From: a bacterium
GTDB lineage: Bacteria > Methylomirabilota > Methylomirabilia > Methylomirabilales > 2-02-FULL-66-22
NCBI GenBank assembly: GCA_029580855.1
Contig: JAKPQH010000205.1
Span: 78,433-142,432, forward strand
Length of the DNA: 64,000 nucleotides
Direction of reading: 5' to 3'
The notes beneath the pieces were generated by a model that saw only the letters and a list, made by a program, of their open reading frames with translations, was not told the origin of the DNA and did no database searches. The position numbers and the translations under genes are program-made. Positions 9,710-19,899 of the stretch are shown here, in pieces. Within the stretch, counting starts at the first letter, position 1, and the number at the start of each line of letters is the position of its first letter.

Positions 9710-10297
9710 GTGAACGTGCAGGCGGCGCTGGATTGTCTGATCGATCTGGAGGAGCGGGTGGGGCGCCTCTACGTCCTGTTCTACCGGCGGTTCGCGGATC
9801 TCCCCGGTGTGGGCGAGCTGTGGTGGGAGATGGCGCTGGAGGAGCACGAGCACTCGGGGATCCTGAAGATGGTGAAGGCGCTGGCCGACCCGGCGGCCAG
9901 GGTCCCGGACATCCGGCCGCGGCTGCGGCCGCTGCAGGCGTTGATCGGCGCCTGCGAGCGGAACGCGGCCGGCGTCGCGTCGCTGCGCGACGCGCTGGCC
10001 GTGGCCGTACGGCTGGAACGCTCCGAGCTGGATCGCTTGGGTCGGGAAACGATGCGGCGGATCGCGCGCGACGTGCCGGCGATCCCGCGCTCGGCCTTCG
10101 CCCCGCACGAGGCCCATTTGGATCGCCTCACGCGGACCGTGCGCAAGTTCGGGGGCGAAGAGATCCTTCGCGAGGCATGGGCCTTGAGCCCCGAGGGGCG
10201 GGATCGGGCGGGGGCCGGCGTCGCGGCCCGACGACCCGGGGGCGGCAGGTCCCCCAGGGGGATCGGGCGGGCGCGGAGGGGGACGGATTCCAGCTGA
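9710..10297 (+). CDS. Ferritin-like/rubrerythrin-fold protein
   Basis: DLEERVGRLYVLFYRRFAD...WWEMALEEHEHSGIL: Glu/His carboxylate-bridge-like helices; GTG start. Confidence 0.6.
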   Translation: MNVQAALDCLIDLEERVGRLYVLFYRRFADLPGVGELWWEMALEEHEHSGILKMVKALADPAARVPDIRPRLRPLQALIGACERNAAGVASLRDALAVAVRLERSELDRLGRETMRRIARDVPAIPRSAFAPHEAHLDRLTRTVRKFGGEEILREAWALSPEGRDRAGAGVAARRPGGGRSPRGIGRARRGTDSS

Positions 10298-10327
10298 GCG
10301 CGTCGGCGCGTCACGCGGGTGCGGCGA

Positions 10328-11179
10328 TCAGAGGGGCGGGGTCCGCTGACCGGCGAGCCGGCGGCAGCCGAGCGCCCCGAAAAAGACGCTGGTGCTGACC
10401 AGGACAACGGCGGCGCCCGAGGCGACGTTGAGATAGAAGGAAAGGTAGAGACCCACGACGACGGCCAGAACGGAGAAAAGCACCCCCAGAGCCATCATGC
10501 GGAAGAACCGCTCCGTCAGGAGGTACGCCGTGGCGCTGGGGGTGACCAGCAGGGCCACGACCAGCACGATCCCGACGGCCTGGATCGAGATCACGATGGT
10601 CAGAGCGACGAGCACGAGCAACAGGTAGTTGAGGGCCTGCACGGGGTATCCCATGGCTTCCGCCAGGGTGGGGTCAAAGGCGAGCAGCAAGAGCTCCTTG
10701 TAGCAGGCTGCGACGGCCAGCACGACGATCGCCGTCAGGATACCCGCCACCGCAAGGTCCGCGTTCGAAATCCCCAGCACATTCCCAAACAGGAACCCGA
10801 AAAGGTCCGCCGTGTACCCCCGGATCCTACTCATGAGCAGAATCCCCAGGGCGAACGCCCCGGCGAACAGGATGCCGATGGTCGTGTCGTAGCTGGTGCG
10901 CGCCCGCCGGGAAACGTAGGCGATGCCCAGCGCCGTCGCCACGGTGGAGATCGCGGCGCCCAGATAGATGTTCGCTTTCAGCATGTAGGCGATGACGACG
11001 CCCGGAAAGGCGGCGTGGGCCAGGGCGTCGCCGATAAAGGCCAATCCGCGCAGGACGACGTATGTGCCGACGATGGCGCAGACGGCGGCAACGAGGACGC
11101 CCCCCAGCAGGGCGCGCTGCATAAAGCCGTATTGCAGCGGTGTGGCGAGCAGGTCGATCATGGTGCGGGGTGTCTCCAT
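10328..11179 (-). CDS. Metal ABC transporter permease (ZnuB/MntB family)
   Basis: ABC-3 family: GTYVVLRGLAFIGDALAHAAFPGVVIAYML; ALTIVISIQAVGIVLVVALLVTPSATAYLL. Confidence 0.92.
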   Translation of the reverse strand: METPRTMIDLLATPLQYGFMQRALLGGVLVAAVCAIVGTYVVLRGLAFIGDALAHAAFPGVVIAYMLKANIYLGAAISTVATALGIAYVSRRARTSYDTTIGILFAGAFALGILLMSRIRGYTADLFGFLFGNVLGISNADLAVAGILTAIVVLAVAACYKELLLLAFDPTLAEAMGYPVQALNYLLLVLVALTIVISIQAVGIVLVVALLVTPSATAYLLTERFFRMMALGVLFSVLAVVVGLYLSFYLNVASGAAVVLVSTSVFFGALGCRRLAGQRTPPL

Positions 11180-11203
11180 TCTCGGCGGCCCGCTCGCGAG
11201 CCC

Positions 11204-12028
11204 TCAGGCCCGGGAGTGCGACCGATGCTCGTCGGCGACGACGACGCGGCGGTCCCCCACCTTGACGATCATGAGGTGGCTGCCGTAGGTGGCCTCCAGG
11301 ATCTCCTCGCGGAAGACCTCGGCCGGGGGGCCGAAGGCCACGAGATGCCCGCTCAGGCACAGCACCTGGTCGAACCGTTCCACCACGCAGTTGAGGTCGT
11401 GCGTGGCCACGACCACGGTCTTGCCCTCGTCGCGGAGCTTTTCCAGCACTGCGAAGATGGAGTGCTGCGTGGTCGGGTCCACGCCGCTCACCGGCTCGTC
11501 CAAGAGCAGAAGGTGCGGATCCTGGGCGAGGACCCTCGCCAGCAGGGCGCGCTGCAGCTGGCCGCCCGAGAGCCGGCCGATTTGGCGGTCCCCGTGTTCG
11601 AGGAGATTCACCCGGTCCAGCGCCTCCCGCACCGAAGCCCGGTCCGCGCTGCGGGGCGGGCGGCACCACCCGATGCGCGGATACCGGCCCATCATGACCA
11701 CATCCGACACGGACACCGGAAAGGCGCGCTGAATGTCGTCGAGCTGAGGCAGGTAGCCCATCATGGCCCGCTGCCTCCGGGCGTCCGTCTCGTGCAGGAG
11801 GACCCGGCCGCGGAGGATCGGGATCAGGCCGAGGATCGCCTTGAAGAGCGTCGTCTTCCCCGCGCCGTTGGGTCCGATGACTCCGACCATCTGGCCCGGC
11901 CGGATGGCGAAGGCGATCCCCTGGATGGCGGGCTTGTCCCCGTATCCGGCGGCCAGGTCCCGCACCTCCAGACAATACTCCCAGGAGGGTTTCCCCGGCG
12001 GCGAGCGGCGGGCGGCGGGCCGATTCAT
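11204..12028 (-). CDS. Metal ABC transporter ATP-binding protein (ZnuC family)
   Basis: GPNGAGKTTLFKAILG Walker A, LSGGQLQRALLARVLAQDPHLLLLDEP. Confidence 0.93.
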   Translation of the reverse strand: MNRPAARRSPPGKPSWEYCLEVRDLAAGYGDKPAIQGIAFAIRPGQMVGVIGPNGAGKTTLFKAILGLIPILRGRVLLHETDARRQRAMMGYLPQLDDIQRAFPVSVSDVVMMGRYPRIGWCRPPRSADRASVREALDRVNLLEHGDRQIGRLSGGQLQRALLARVLAQDPHLLLLDEPVSGVDPTTQHSIFAVLEKLRDEGKTVVVATHDLNCVVERFDQVLCLSGHLVAFGPPAEVFREEILEATYGSHLMIVKVGDRRVVVADEHRSHSRA

Positions 12029-12936
12029 TTGAGGGCGTTCACCATCTGGGTGACGTTGTGCCGCATCAGGTTGATGTACGTGTCGGCCGGCGGTCCGTCG
12101 GACAGGCTCCCGTCGTAGAGATCCGTGACGACCTTGACCCCGGCATCCCTCGCGAACGCCGCCAGGAGCTTGGGGTTGAAATCCGCCTCGGCGAAGACGG
12201 CGGGGATCTTCTCCTGCTCGATGCGTCGTGCGAGCTCGGCCAGGGCTCTGGCCGACGGTTCCTTGCCGGGGCTCGCCACGACGAAGCCTTCCACCGCAAA
12301 GCCGTAGCGACGCGCGAAGTACTGAAAGGCGCTATGGAACGTGACGAGCTTCCGGCGAGCGGGTGGGATCTTTTGCACCTCGGAGCGAATCCAGCCGTCC
12401 AGCCCGTCCAGCGCCGTCCGGTACGCCCTGGCGCGCTCGGCGTAGAACCCCGCGTTGCCGCCGTCCACACCGCTCAGGGCGTCGCGGATCTTGTCGGCAT
12501 ACGTCTTGACCGAAATCGGGTCCAGCCACACGTGGGGGTCGCGCCCTGCGTGATCCGCTCCGGATATGCCGAGGGTCGCGAGCCCTTGCGACAGCTCGAT
12601 GACGGGCACCGCGGGCTCCTTGACGCTCCGGATGGTCTTGTCCCACCACTCTTCCAGACCGGCGCCGTTGAAAAAAATCACGCGGGCCTGCGCCAGCAGT
12701 CTGATCGTGGCGGGGGTCGGTTGGAAGGTGTGCGGGTCGGTCCCGGTCGGCGCCAGGGCCCGCACCTGGAATTTTGCACCGGCCACGCTGGTAACGACAT
12801 CCGCCAGGACCGTGTTGCTGGCCACCGCCAGCAGGACCGCGGCGGCCGCCGGCGCGGCCCCGGCGGCCGCCGCGAAGAGGAAGGGCAACAGACAGCCGAC
12901 GGCGAGCGCGACGAATGGGACGGCCGGGCGGTTCAC
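12025..12936 (-). CDS. Metal ABC transporter substrate-binding protein (ZnuA family)
   Basis: TGTDPHTFQPTPATIRLL, DPHVWLDPISVKTYAD, LVTFHSAFQYFARRYG; 4-nt overlap with ATPase gene. Confidence 0.92.
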   Translation of the reverse strand: MNRPAVPFVALAVGCLLPFLFAAAAGAAPAAAAVLLAVASNTVLADVVTSVAGAKFQVRALAPTGTDPHTFQPTPATIRLLAQARVIFFNGAGLEEWWDKTIRSVKEPAVPVIELSQGLATLGISGADHAGRDPHVWLDPISVKTYADKIRDALSGVDGGNAGFYAERARAYRTALDGLDGWIRSEVQKIPPARRKLVTFHSAFQYFARRYGFAVEGFVVASPGKEPSARALAELARRIEQEKIPAVFAEADFNPKLLAAFARDAGVKVVTDLYDGSLSDGPPADTYINLMRHNVTQMVNALK

Positions 12937-12937
12937 G

Positions 12938-13453
12938 TCAGCCCACCCCCGGTGCGCGCCGCGGCCCCCGACGCCGGGGGCGCGGTGCGATGCTCCGGTC
13001 GGTCAGGCACCGGCCGGCGCGAGGCGGGGTGGGCCGAAGCAGGCAGGCGGGGCACTCCCCGAAGAAATCCAGGGAGTGTCCGTCGATCCGGAATTTGGTC
13101 CGCCGCGCCAACGCCTTGACCATGGCCTCGGCCTGGCAGTCCGAGACTTCCACGACCAGACCGCAGGTTCGGCACACGAGATGGTGGCAATGGTCGTCCG
13201 TGGCGGTAGCGTAGTGGCGATGCCGATGGTCCATGTGCACGTGCTGGACCAGCTTGAGCCGCTCCAGCACCCCCATCGTCCGGTAGACGCTGGCCAGGCC
13301 GATGCGGCGGTCGATCCGCCGGGCGCGGCGGTGGACCTCGGCCACCGTGAGGTGCTCGGCGGTTTCCGCCAGGACCCGGCACACGGCCCGCCGGGCGCGC
13401 GTCAGCCGCAGCCCCTGCGTTTGCAGCGCGCGGGTGAGGCGTGTCACGGGCAC
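12938..13453 (-). CDS. Fur-family metalloregulator (probably Zur-like)
   Basis: LTRARRAVCRVLAETAEHLTVAEVHRRA...IGLASVYRTMGVLERLKLVQHVHMDHRHRHY...DHCHHLVCRTCGLVVEV; first gene of metal ABC operon. Confidence 0.9.
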   Translation of the reverse strand: MPVTRLTRALQTQGLRLTRARRAVCRVLAETAEHLTVAEVHRRARRIDRRIGLASVYRTMGVLERLKLVQHVHMDHRHRHYATATDDHCHHLVCRTCGLVVEVSDCQAEAMVKALARRTKFRIDGHSLDFFGECPACLLRPTPPRAGRCLTDRSIAPRPRRRGPRRAPGVG

Positions 13454-13467
13454 GGGCGGCCTCCCAT

Positions 13468-13484
13468 CTGAGAAATATTCTCAG
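13468..13484. promoter_or_regulatory. Perfect palindrome, candidate Fur/Zur operator
   Basis: CTGAGAA-ATA-TTCTCAG, 15 nt upstream of the fur-like start codon. Confidence 0.65.
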
Positions 13485-13805
13485 TGAATCTACCAGGGAT
13501 TCGGGGGACCGTCAAGCGAGCGGGGCAGACCGCCCGCGGCAGAGCGCGGGGCGGGTCCGGCGGGGTGGAAAACCGGGGCGGTCCGGATCGGGCCGCGCCG
13601 GGGGTGTGTGAAAAACGCCGCCGCCCGCGTGCGCTTTTCGAGCAGCCCCTGTGGATGGTTCGGGCGACCCCGGGGCTTCGGGAAGACCGCATACGGTGGG
13701 ACACGGTGCGGAGCGCGGTCTCCAGGCCATGGGAGGGCGGCGTACGGGCCAGGCCGTTCCCGCACGCGGGGTGGAGGCGTGACCGTTTGGGCGCCAGACG
13801 GGGGC

Positions 13806-14939
13806 TCAGCCGAGCCGTTTCTGGAAACGAAGGGCCGAGAGGACCAGCACCGCGACACCGAACACGGCCAGCGCCAGGGCTTGCGGCCAGAGCACGTCGA
13901 GGCCGACGCCCTTCAGGAAGATGCCGCGGATGATGACCAGGAAATAGCGCAGGGGGATGAGGTAGGTGAGGTACTGCATCGGCTCCGGCATGCTGGCAAT
14001 GGGAAAGATAAAACCGGAAAGCAACATGAACGGGGGGTTGGCGAAAAACCCCAGCATCATCGCCTGCTGTTGGGTGTGACTCATCGTGGAAATGAGCAAC
14101 CCGAGGCCGAGCGTGGTCATGATGAAGAGGCCGGACAAGCACAGGAGCAGGGTCACGCTGCCGGCAATCGGCACCCGGAACCACAGGCGGCCGACCGAGA
14201 TCACGAGCAGAATATCGGCGTAGCCGATTATGACGAACGGGATGGCCTTTCCGAGCATGAGCTGGACCGGTCGGATGGGGCTGACGATGAGCTGCTCGAT
14301 GGTGCCGCGCTCTTTCTCCTTGACGATGGCGGTGGCGGTCATCGTCATCGTCACGATGGTCAGGATGAGGGCCACCACACCCGGCACCATGAAATTCACG
14401 CTTTTCAGGTCCGGGTTGAACCAGACCCGGACCGTCGGCTCCACAGCCGCGGGCGCCGCAGCCTTCGGCCCGAGGCGCTCCGCCAGGATACGTGTCGCCT
14501 CGGCATTGACGATCTGCGTGACGTACCCCTGCGCTACGGTGGCCGTGTTGGAGTCGGTGCCGTCCAGCAGGAGCTGGATTGTCGCCGTCTCCTGACGGGC
14601 CAGCCTGGCCGCGAAACGGGGCGGGATGACCAGACCGACCCGCGCCTGGCCCGCGTCCACCAGGGGTTTGATCTGGCGGTCGTCGGAAACCATGTGCCGA
14701 ATGTCGAAATACCCCGAAGTGGCGAAGCGATCGATGAGCGCGCGGCTCGCCGGTGTGCGGTCGAGATCGCACACGGCCGTGCGCAGATTCTTGATGTCCG
14801 AGGATACCGCGTAGCCGAGGATGACGAGCTGCAGCACGGGCATGATGACAAGGATGGGCAAGATGCGGCGATCACGACGAATTTGGATGAACTCCTTTTT
14901 CACCAGGGTCCGCAGCCGGCGCGGGCGCTCTGTTCTCAT
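13806..14939 (-). CDS. ABC-2 type transporter permease (YbhR-like)
   Basis: VKKEFIQIRRDRRILPILVIMPVLQLVILGYAVSSDIKN; PLRYFLVIIRGIFLKGVGLDVLWPQ. Confidence 0.9.
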   Translation of the reverse strand: MRTERPRRLRTLVKKEFIQIRRDRRILPILVIMPVLQLVILGYAVSSDIKNLRTAVCDLDRTPASRALIDRFATSGYFDIRHMVSDDRQIKPLVDAGQARVGLVIPPRFAARLARQETATIQLLLDGTDSNTATVAQGYVTQIVNAEATRILAERLGPKAAAPAAVEPTVRVWFNPDLKSVNFMVPGVVALILTIVTMTMTATAIVKEKERGTIEQLIVSPIRPVQLMLGKAIPFVIIGYADILLVISVGRLWFRVPIAGSVTLLLCLSGLFIMTTLGLGLLISTMSHTQQQAMMLGFFANPPFMLLSGFIFPIASMPEPMQYLTYLIPLRYFLVIIRGIFLKGVGLDVLWPQALALAVFGVAVLVLSALRFQKRLG

Positions 14940-14943
14940 GGTC

Positions 14944-16080
14944 TCATTCCAACCGCTTCTTAAACTTGGCCGAGCTCACGACGAGCATGAGCACCGCAAA
15001 CGCACTCAAGAACAGCAGCTCCCTCCAGAGGGTTTCCACGCCGACCCCCTTCAGGAATATCCCCCGGATGACCACCAAGAAGTAGCGCGCCGGCACGATG
15101 GCCGTGACGGCTTGCAGGATGGGAGGCATATTCTCGATCGGGTAGAAGAATCCCGACAGGAGCAGGGCGGGCAGCATGGTGGCCAGGATCGACAACTGAA
15201 AGGACACCTGCTGGTTCTTCGTCGCGGCGGAAAAGAACAAGCCTATCCCCAGGGCGCCGAGGAGGAAGATGGTGGACGAGACCATGAGGAGCGGGAGGCT
15301 CCCACGGAGCGGGACGCGGAACCAGAAGAGCGCGAGCAGCAGGATGAAGAGCACATCCACCAAGCCGATCACGACGTAGGGCAGGATTTTCCCCACCATC
15401 AACTCGTGCGGGCGGAGGGGCGAGGCGATGAGCGCCTCCATGGTTCCTCGCTCCCACTCCCGTGCGACGGTGAGCGAGGTGAGCAGGGCGGCAAGCATCA
15501 TCAGGATCACCGCGGTGAGCCCGGGGATCAGGAAGTTGGAGCTGCGCAGCTCCGGGTTGTACCAGATCCAGGTGCGCAGCTCGACGGGAGGACTCAGGTC
15601 GGACGGGAGCGGTATCAGGACGTCCGGCCGAAGGCCGCGCGGCGCCAGTTCCAGCCCCTTGCTGATGGCGGCGATGTTTCCGATGGCGATGCCGGCCGTG
15701 TTGGAGTCCGAGCCGTCCACGACAAACTGGATCGGCGCCGGCCGCCCGGCGCCCAAGTTCCGGTTGAAATCCTCCGGGATCATCAGCCCGACCTTGGCCT
15801 GACCTCGGTCGATGCTACGGCGGAGGTCGCGCAGATTGTCCACCTCGGCCGCCACCACGAAGTAGTCGGTGCTGGTGAAGCGGCGGATCAGCTCGCGGGC
15901 GGGCGGGGTGCCATCCCGGTCGTAGACGACGAGCGGGACGCGCTTGACATCCGAGCTGATCCCGTAGCCGTAAAGGAAGAGCATCACGGCGGGCATGGCC
16001 AGGACGAACGCCAGGCTGCGGGTGTCCCGCCGGATCTCGATGAACTCCTTTTTCATCACCGGCAGGATGCGGGACCTCAC
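14944..16080 (-). CDS. ABC-2 type transporter permease (YbhS-like)
   Basis: MKKEFIEIRRDTRSLAFVLAMPAVMLFLYGYGISSDVKR; PARYFLVVIRGIFLKGVGVETLW; GTG 16080 or ATG 16056. Confidence 0.9.
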   Translation of the reverse strand: MRSRILPVMKKEFIEIRRDTRSLAFVLAMPAVMLFLYGYGISSDVKRVPLVVYDRDGTPPARELIRRFTSTDYFVVAAEVDNLRDLRRSIDRGQAKVGLMIPEDFNRNLGAGRPAPIQFVVDGSDSNTAGIAIGNIAAISKGLELAPRGLRPDVLIPLPSDLSPPVELRTWIWYNPELRSSNFLIPGLTAVILMMLAALLTSLTVAREWERGTMEALIASPLRPHELMVGKILPYVVIGLVDVLFILLLALFWFRVPLRGSLPLLMVSSTIFLLGALGIGLFFSAATKNQQVSFQLSILATMLPALLLSGFFYPIENMPPILQAVTAIVPARYFLVVIRGIFLKGVGVETLWRELLFLSAFAVLMLVVSSAKFKKRLE

Positions 16081-17015
16081 GCCTCCACCTCCCGCGCCAC
16101 GAGGGACACAAACACGTCCTCGAGCGACGGCGTGACGGCCTCCACCTCTGCGTCCGGTCGCCGGGCGGCGTCCAGGTGGGCGCGCAACGCGGGCATGGCC
16201 GTGGGGGACGTGAGCGTGACGTGCAGCGCGGTGCCGAACAGCGCCACGTCGCGCGCCACCGGACACGTTTGGAGAATCGCGAGCGTGGAGACCAAGGCGT
16301 CGGGCGCGACGCGGACCTCCGCGAGTGTGCCGTGCAGGCGGGTCTTGAGGGCGGCGGGTGCCCCCGTGGCGATGAGGCGGCCTTCGTGGATGAACGCCAG
16401 AGAGTTGCAATGCTCCGCCTCGTCCATATAGTGCGTGGTCACCAGGATGGCCGTGCCGGCCGCCGCCATGGTTCGGATAAGGCCCCAGAATTCTCGGCGC
16501 GCTATCGGGTCCACGCCGGCGGTGGGTTCGTCGAGGAACAGCACCGGCGGATCGTGGATGATGGCGCAGGCCAGGGCCAACCGCTGGCGCAGGCCGCCCG
16601 GCAGGTCATGCGCCAGCACGTCGCGTGCGTCGGTCAATCCCGTGAGCGCGAGGACCTCTTCCCGCCGGGCGACGGCCGCGGTCGGGACGAGGCCGTAGAG
16701 GCCGGCGGAGAAGTCCAGATTCTCCCAAACGGTGAGTTCCTGGTAAAGCGAGAACTTCTGGGACATGTAGCCGATATGCTGGCGTACCCGCTCCGGGTCG
16801 CGCGCCACATCGAAACCCGCCACGCGGCCGGTGCCGGACGTGGGCGACAGGATCCCGCACAGCATCCGGATGGTGGTGGACTTGCCCGAACCGTTGGGGC
16901 CGAGGAAGCCGAAGATTTCGCCGCGGCGGACGTCGAAGCTCACCCGGTCCACGGCGACGAATTTGCCGAAGCGCTTGCTCAGGTCTGCGACCTGAACGGC
17001 CGGATCGGGGGTCAC
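16077..17015 (-). CDS. ABC transporter ATP-binding protein
   Basis: FGFLGPNGSGKSTTIRMLCG, LPGGLRQRLALACAIIHDPPVLFLDEPTAGVDP; GTG start overlaps upstream stop. Confidence 0.92.
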   Translation of the reverse strand: MTPDPAVQVADLSKRFGKFVAVDRVSFDVRRGEIFGFLGPNGSGKSTTIRMLCGILSPTSGTGRVAGFDVARDPERVRQHIGYMSQKFSLYQELTVWENLDFSAGLYGLVPTAAVARREEVLALTGLTDARDVLAHDLPGGLRQRLALACAIIHDPPVLFLDEPTAGVDPIARREFWGLIRTMAAAGTAILVTTHYMDEAEHCNSLAFIHEGRLIATGAPAALKTRLHGTLAEVRVAPDALVSTLAILQTCPVARDVALFGTALHVTLTSPTAMPALRAHLDAARRPDAEVEAVTPSLEDVFVSLVAREVEA

Positions 17016-18007
17016 GCGGGGCCCCGCCGGGCATCCCAGGTGTCGGGCGGCGGAGCGGCGGCCCCGGCGTGGCGAGACCGCTGGCGGAGGACGGCGATGA
17101 AGACATCCTCCAGGCTGGGCGGGATCTGCCGCAGCGCGGCGCCGGACTGGCCGGCGCGCTCCAGCGCCGCCCGGATCGCCGGGAGGGCGGTGCCGGTCTC
17201 GCCCACCGAGACGTGCAGCGTCTCGCCAAAGACTTCGAACCCCCGCACCTCGGGCAGCCGCGCCAGGATTCCCCGTGCGGCATCCGCGGAGACACCCCGC
17301 AGTTCCAGGAGGGCTCCCGGCAGCAGGCGGCGCAAGGCCGACGGCGCGTCGCAGGCGACCAGCCGTCCCCGATGCATGAGGCCGACCCGGTGGCACCGTT
17401 CCGCCTCGTCGAGATAGGGTGTGCTGACCATGAGTGTCAACCCCTGCTGCAGGAGCTGGTGAATCAGCAGCCAAAAGTCCCGCCGGGACACCGGATCCAC
17501 GCCGAGGGTCGGCTCGTCCAGGAAGAGGACCTCGGGGCGGTGGATCAAGGCGGCGCAGAGGGCGAGTTTCTGCCGCATCCCCCCTGACAGATTGCGGGCC
17601 AGGCGGGACGCAAAGGGGGCCAGCCGGCTCAACGCCAAGAGGTCCTGCGCCCGACGGTTCCGCTCGGCGCACGGGACGCCGAAGAGGTCGGCGTAGAACC
17701 GCAGATTCTCCAGCGCGGTCAGATCGGCGTAGAGACTGCCGCCCTGCGGCACGTACCCGATGCGATGGCGAAGGGCCTCCGGCTCCCGCGTGACGTCGAC
17801 CCCGAGGACGGTGGCCGACCCGGCCGTGGCCGCCATCACGCCGGTGAGGAGTCGCAGCGCGGTCGTCTTGCCGGCGCCGTCGGGTCCCACCAGGCCGAAG
17901 ATCTCCCCGCCGGCGACGGTCAGGCTGAGGTCGTCCACGGCCGCCGTGTTCCCGAAGCGCTTGGTCAGGCCGCGGACCTCAAGGACTGCCGACACGTCGC
18001 GGACCAA
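17012..18007 (-). CDS. ABC transporter ATP-binding protein
   Basis: FGLVGPDGAGKTTALRLLTGV, LSGGMRQKLALCAALIHRPEVLFLDEPTLGVDP. Confidence 0.92.
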   Translation of the reverse strand: MVRDVSAVLEVRGLTKRFGNTAAVDDLSLTVAGGEIFGLVGPDGAGKTTALRLLTGVMAATAGSATVLGVDVTREPEALRHRIGYVPQGGSLYADLTALENLRFYADLFGVPCAERNRRAQDLLALSRLAPFASRLARNLSGGMRQKLALCAALIHRPEVLFLDEPTLGVDPVSRRDFWLLIHQLLQQGLTLMVSTPYLDEAERCHRVGLMHRGRLVACDAPSALRRLLPGALLELRGVSADAARGILARLPEVRGFEVFGETLHVSVGETGTALPAIRAALERAGQSGAALRQIPPSLEDVFIAVLRQRSRHAGAAAPPPDTWDARRGPA

Positions 18008-18019
18008 TCCGGAAGACGC

Positions 18020-19237
18020 TCACGGCGCTACGGATCCCGGCCGCGCGCCCGCCGCGTGCGCCGGCAACTCGGCATCGGCGGGCATGCCCGCCTTGAGTCG
18101 TCGCTGCGCGTTCTGGATGCTGATCTTGACGGCATACACCAGGTTCACCCGCTCCTCCGCGGTTTGGATGTTTTTGGGTGTGAACTCCGCCTGATCGGAG
18201 ATCCAGGTCACCCGTCCCTGGAAGGGCTGGCCGGGAAAGCTGTCGACAAAGATACGGGCCGCGTCGCCCAGACGGACCTTGCCGAGGGCCGTCTCCGAGA
18301 CATAAACCTTGATCCACGGATGGTCGAGGTCCCCCAGCAGCAGGATGGGCCTGTTGGCGGCGACCACCTCGCCCGGCTCGGCGGCCTTGGTGAGGACGGT
18401 GGCATCCAGCGGCGCGAAGACCCGCAGTTCGGCCACCTGGGTTTCCAGGCGCTCGACGTTGGCGCGCGCCTCGCGCACGGCCGCATCGGCGACCCGGACC
18501 TCCTGCCGGCGGATATCCACGTTGGCCTCCGCCGCGCGGGCCGCCTCCAGCGCGGCGGCGGCGCGGTCGCGGTCCGCCCGGGCCATGCGGACGTCCTCGG
18601 CCCGGGCCCCCTCCTCGAGAAGGCTCAAGCGCTCGCGCGCGGCCCGCAGGGCGGCGTCGGCCGCCTGGAGGTCGGTCTCGGTGCGGTCGAAATCCTGTTT
18701 GGAGATCGCGCCGTCGGCCAAAAGACCGCGAAGGCGGTCCCGCGTCACGCGGGCGATCGCCTGGCGTGCGAGCGCCTGGGTGACGTTGGCCCGCCCTTCC
18801 TCGATCTCCTGGAGGCGCGAGCCGGCCTGGAGCATCCGCAACCGTTCCTCGGCGGCGCGGACACCCTCCTGCGCTTGCCGAATCTGGCTCTGCACCCTGA
18901 TCGGCTCGACCCGCAGCGCAATCCGCGCCTGGCCCAGCTTCGCTTCGGCGCTCTGCAGCGTGGCGCGCGCCTGGCGGAGCTGGGCCTCGAGCTCCTCGCC
19001 GGCCAGCCTGGCCAGCGGGTCACCCCGCTTCACATCGGCCCCCTCGTCAACGTGCAGCGCGGCGATGCGCCCGGTGACCTTGGAGCTGACGTTGACCTCG
19101 GTCACCTCGATCCGACCGGAGGCCTTGATGACGCCCCGAGCCGGGTCCCGCGACGCCCACCAGGACCAGCCGAAGGCCAGCAGAGCCGCGGTCGACACGA
19201 GGCCGGCGACGATCAGCGGGCGGGGCGGGCGGGTCAT
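18020..19237 (-). CDS. HlyD-family membrane fusion protein
   Basis: IKASGRIEVTEVNVSSKVTGRIAALHVDEGADVKRGDPLARL, long coiled-coil, VFAPLDATVLTKAAEPGEVV. Confidence 0.92.
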   Translation of the reverse strand: MTRPPRPLIVAGLVSTAALLAFGWSWWASRDPARGVIKASGRIEVTEVNVSSKVTGRIAALHVDEGADVKRGDPLARLAGEELEAQLRQARATLQSAEAKLGQARIALRVEPIRVQSQIRQAQEGVRAAEERLRMLQAGSRLQEIEEGRANVTQALARQAIARVTRDRLRGLLADGAISKQDFDRTETDLQAADAALRAARERLSLLEEGARAEDVRMARADRDRAAAALEAARAAEANVDIRRQEVRVADAAVREARANVERLETQVAELRVFAPLDATVLTKAAEPGEVVAANRPILLLGDLDHPWIKVYVSETALGKVRLGDAARIFVDSFPGQPFQGRVTWISDQAEFTPKNIQTAEERVNLVYAVKISIQNAQRRLKAGMPADAELPAHAAGARPGSVAP

Positions 19238-19833
19238 CGGGCACCTCGCGGCGTTTGGGGGCGGCCGGCCGCCGGGACGTCCAGGCCATGGAGGAAGACG
19301 TCGGTCAGGATGCGGACGACCGTGCGCTCGGCCAGGGGGTAGATGTGCTTGCCCCCCGGCAATTCCTGCGCGACCGCGAACACCCGGAACATACCGGCGA
19401 AGGCGCGCGCGGTCCCGAGGGGGTCCACGGGCCGGCACTCCCCGGAGACGATCGCGCGGTGAATCACCTCGGCGAGCCGGTCGCGGATCGTCGGGGGGCC
19501 GGGGTCGCGCGGTGCCTCCACCGCGGGCATGAAGTCGTTGACGCGGGTCGTGAGCATGGCGGTGAACAGGGCCGCCTTGCCGGGGAAATACCGATGGATG
19601 GTGTCCTTGCTGATCCCCGCGCGACCGGCCACCTCGGCGAGGGTGGTCCGGCGGAGACCGCGCGATCCGAAGACCGGAAAGGCGGCATCCGGAACCTGCA
19701 GGAGGCGGCGATGGGGCTGGGGCTGCCAGCGGCGGCGACAAGGAGTCGCCGGTGAACGCGGCACGACGGCCTCCCTATATCCGATCGGTCGGTTGGTACC
19801 ATAAACGCGTCCCGCGGCCTTCGTCAAGATCAA
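19234..19833 (-). CDS. TetR-family transcriptional regulator
   Basis: TTLAEVAGRAGISKDTIHRYFPGKAALFTAML; start uncertain; overlaps hlyD start. Confidence 0.85.
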   Translation of the reverse strand: MILTKAAGRVYGTNRPIGYREAVVPRSPATPCRRRWQPQPHRRLLQVPDAAFPVFGSRGLRRTTLAEVAGRAGISKDTIHRYFPGKAALFTAMLTTRVNDFMPAVEAPRDPGPPTIRDRLAEVIHRAIVSGECRPVDPLGTARAFAGMFRVFAVAQELPGGKHIYPLAERTVVRILTDVFLHGLDVPAAGRPQTPRGAR

Positions 19834-19899
19834 TAGCGGACCGGCCGGTCATGGCATGGCGCGCCCCGGGGCCGGGTGTGGGCGCGCGGTCGCGCGGAA

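Noticed and set aside
12839-12873. Perfect 12-bp inverted repeat GCGGCGGCCGCC...GGCGGCCGCCGC
   Set aside because: Lies in the Ala-rich signal peptide of the ZnuA-like gene and is readily explained by GCC/GCG alanine codons.
19775-19805. TetR operator near CCGATCGGTCGG
   Set aside because: Only short, weak dyad symmetry; not enough to call a site.
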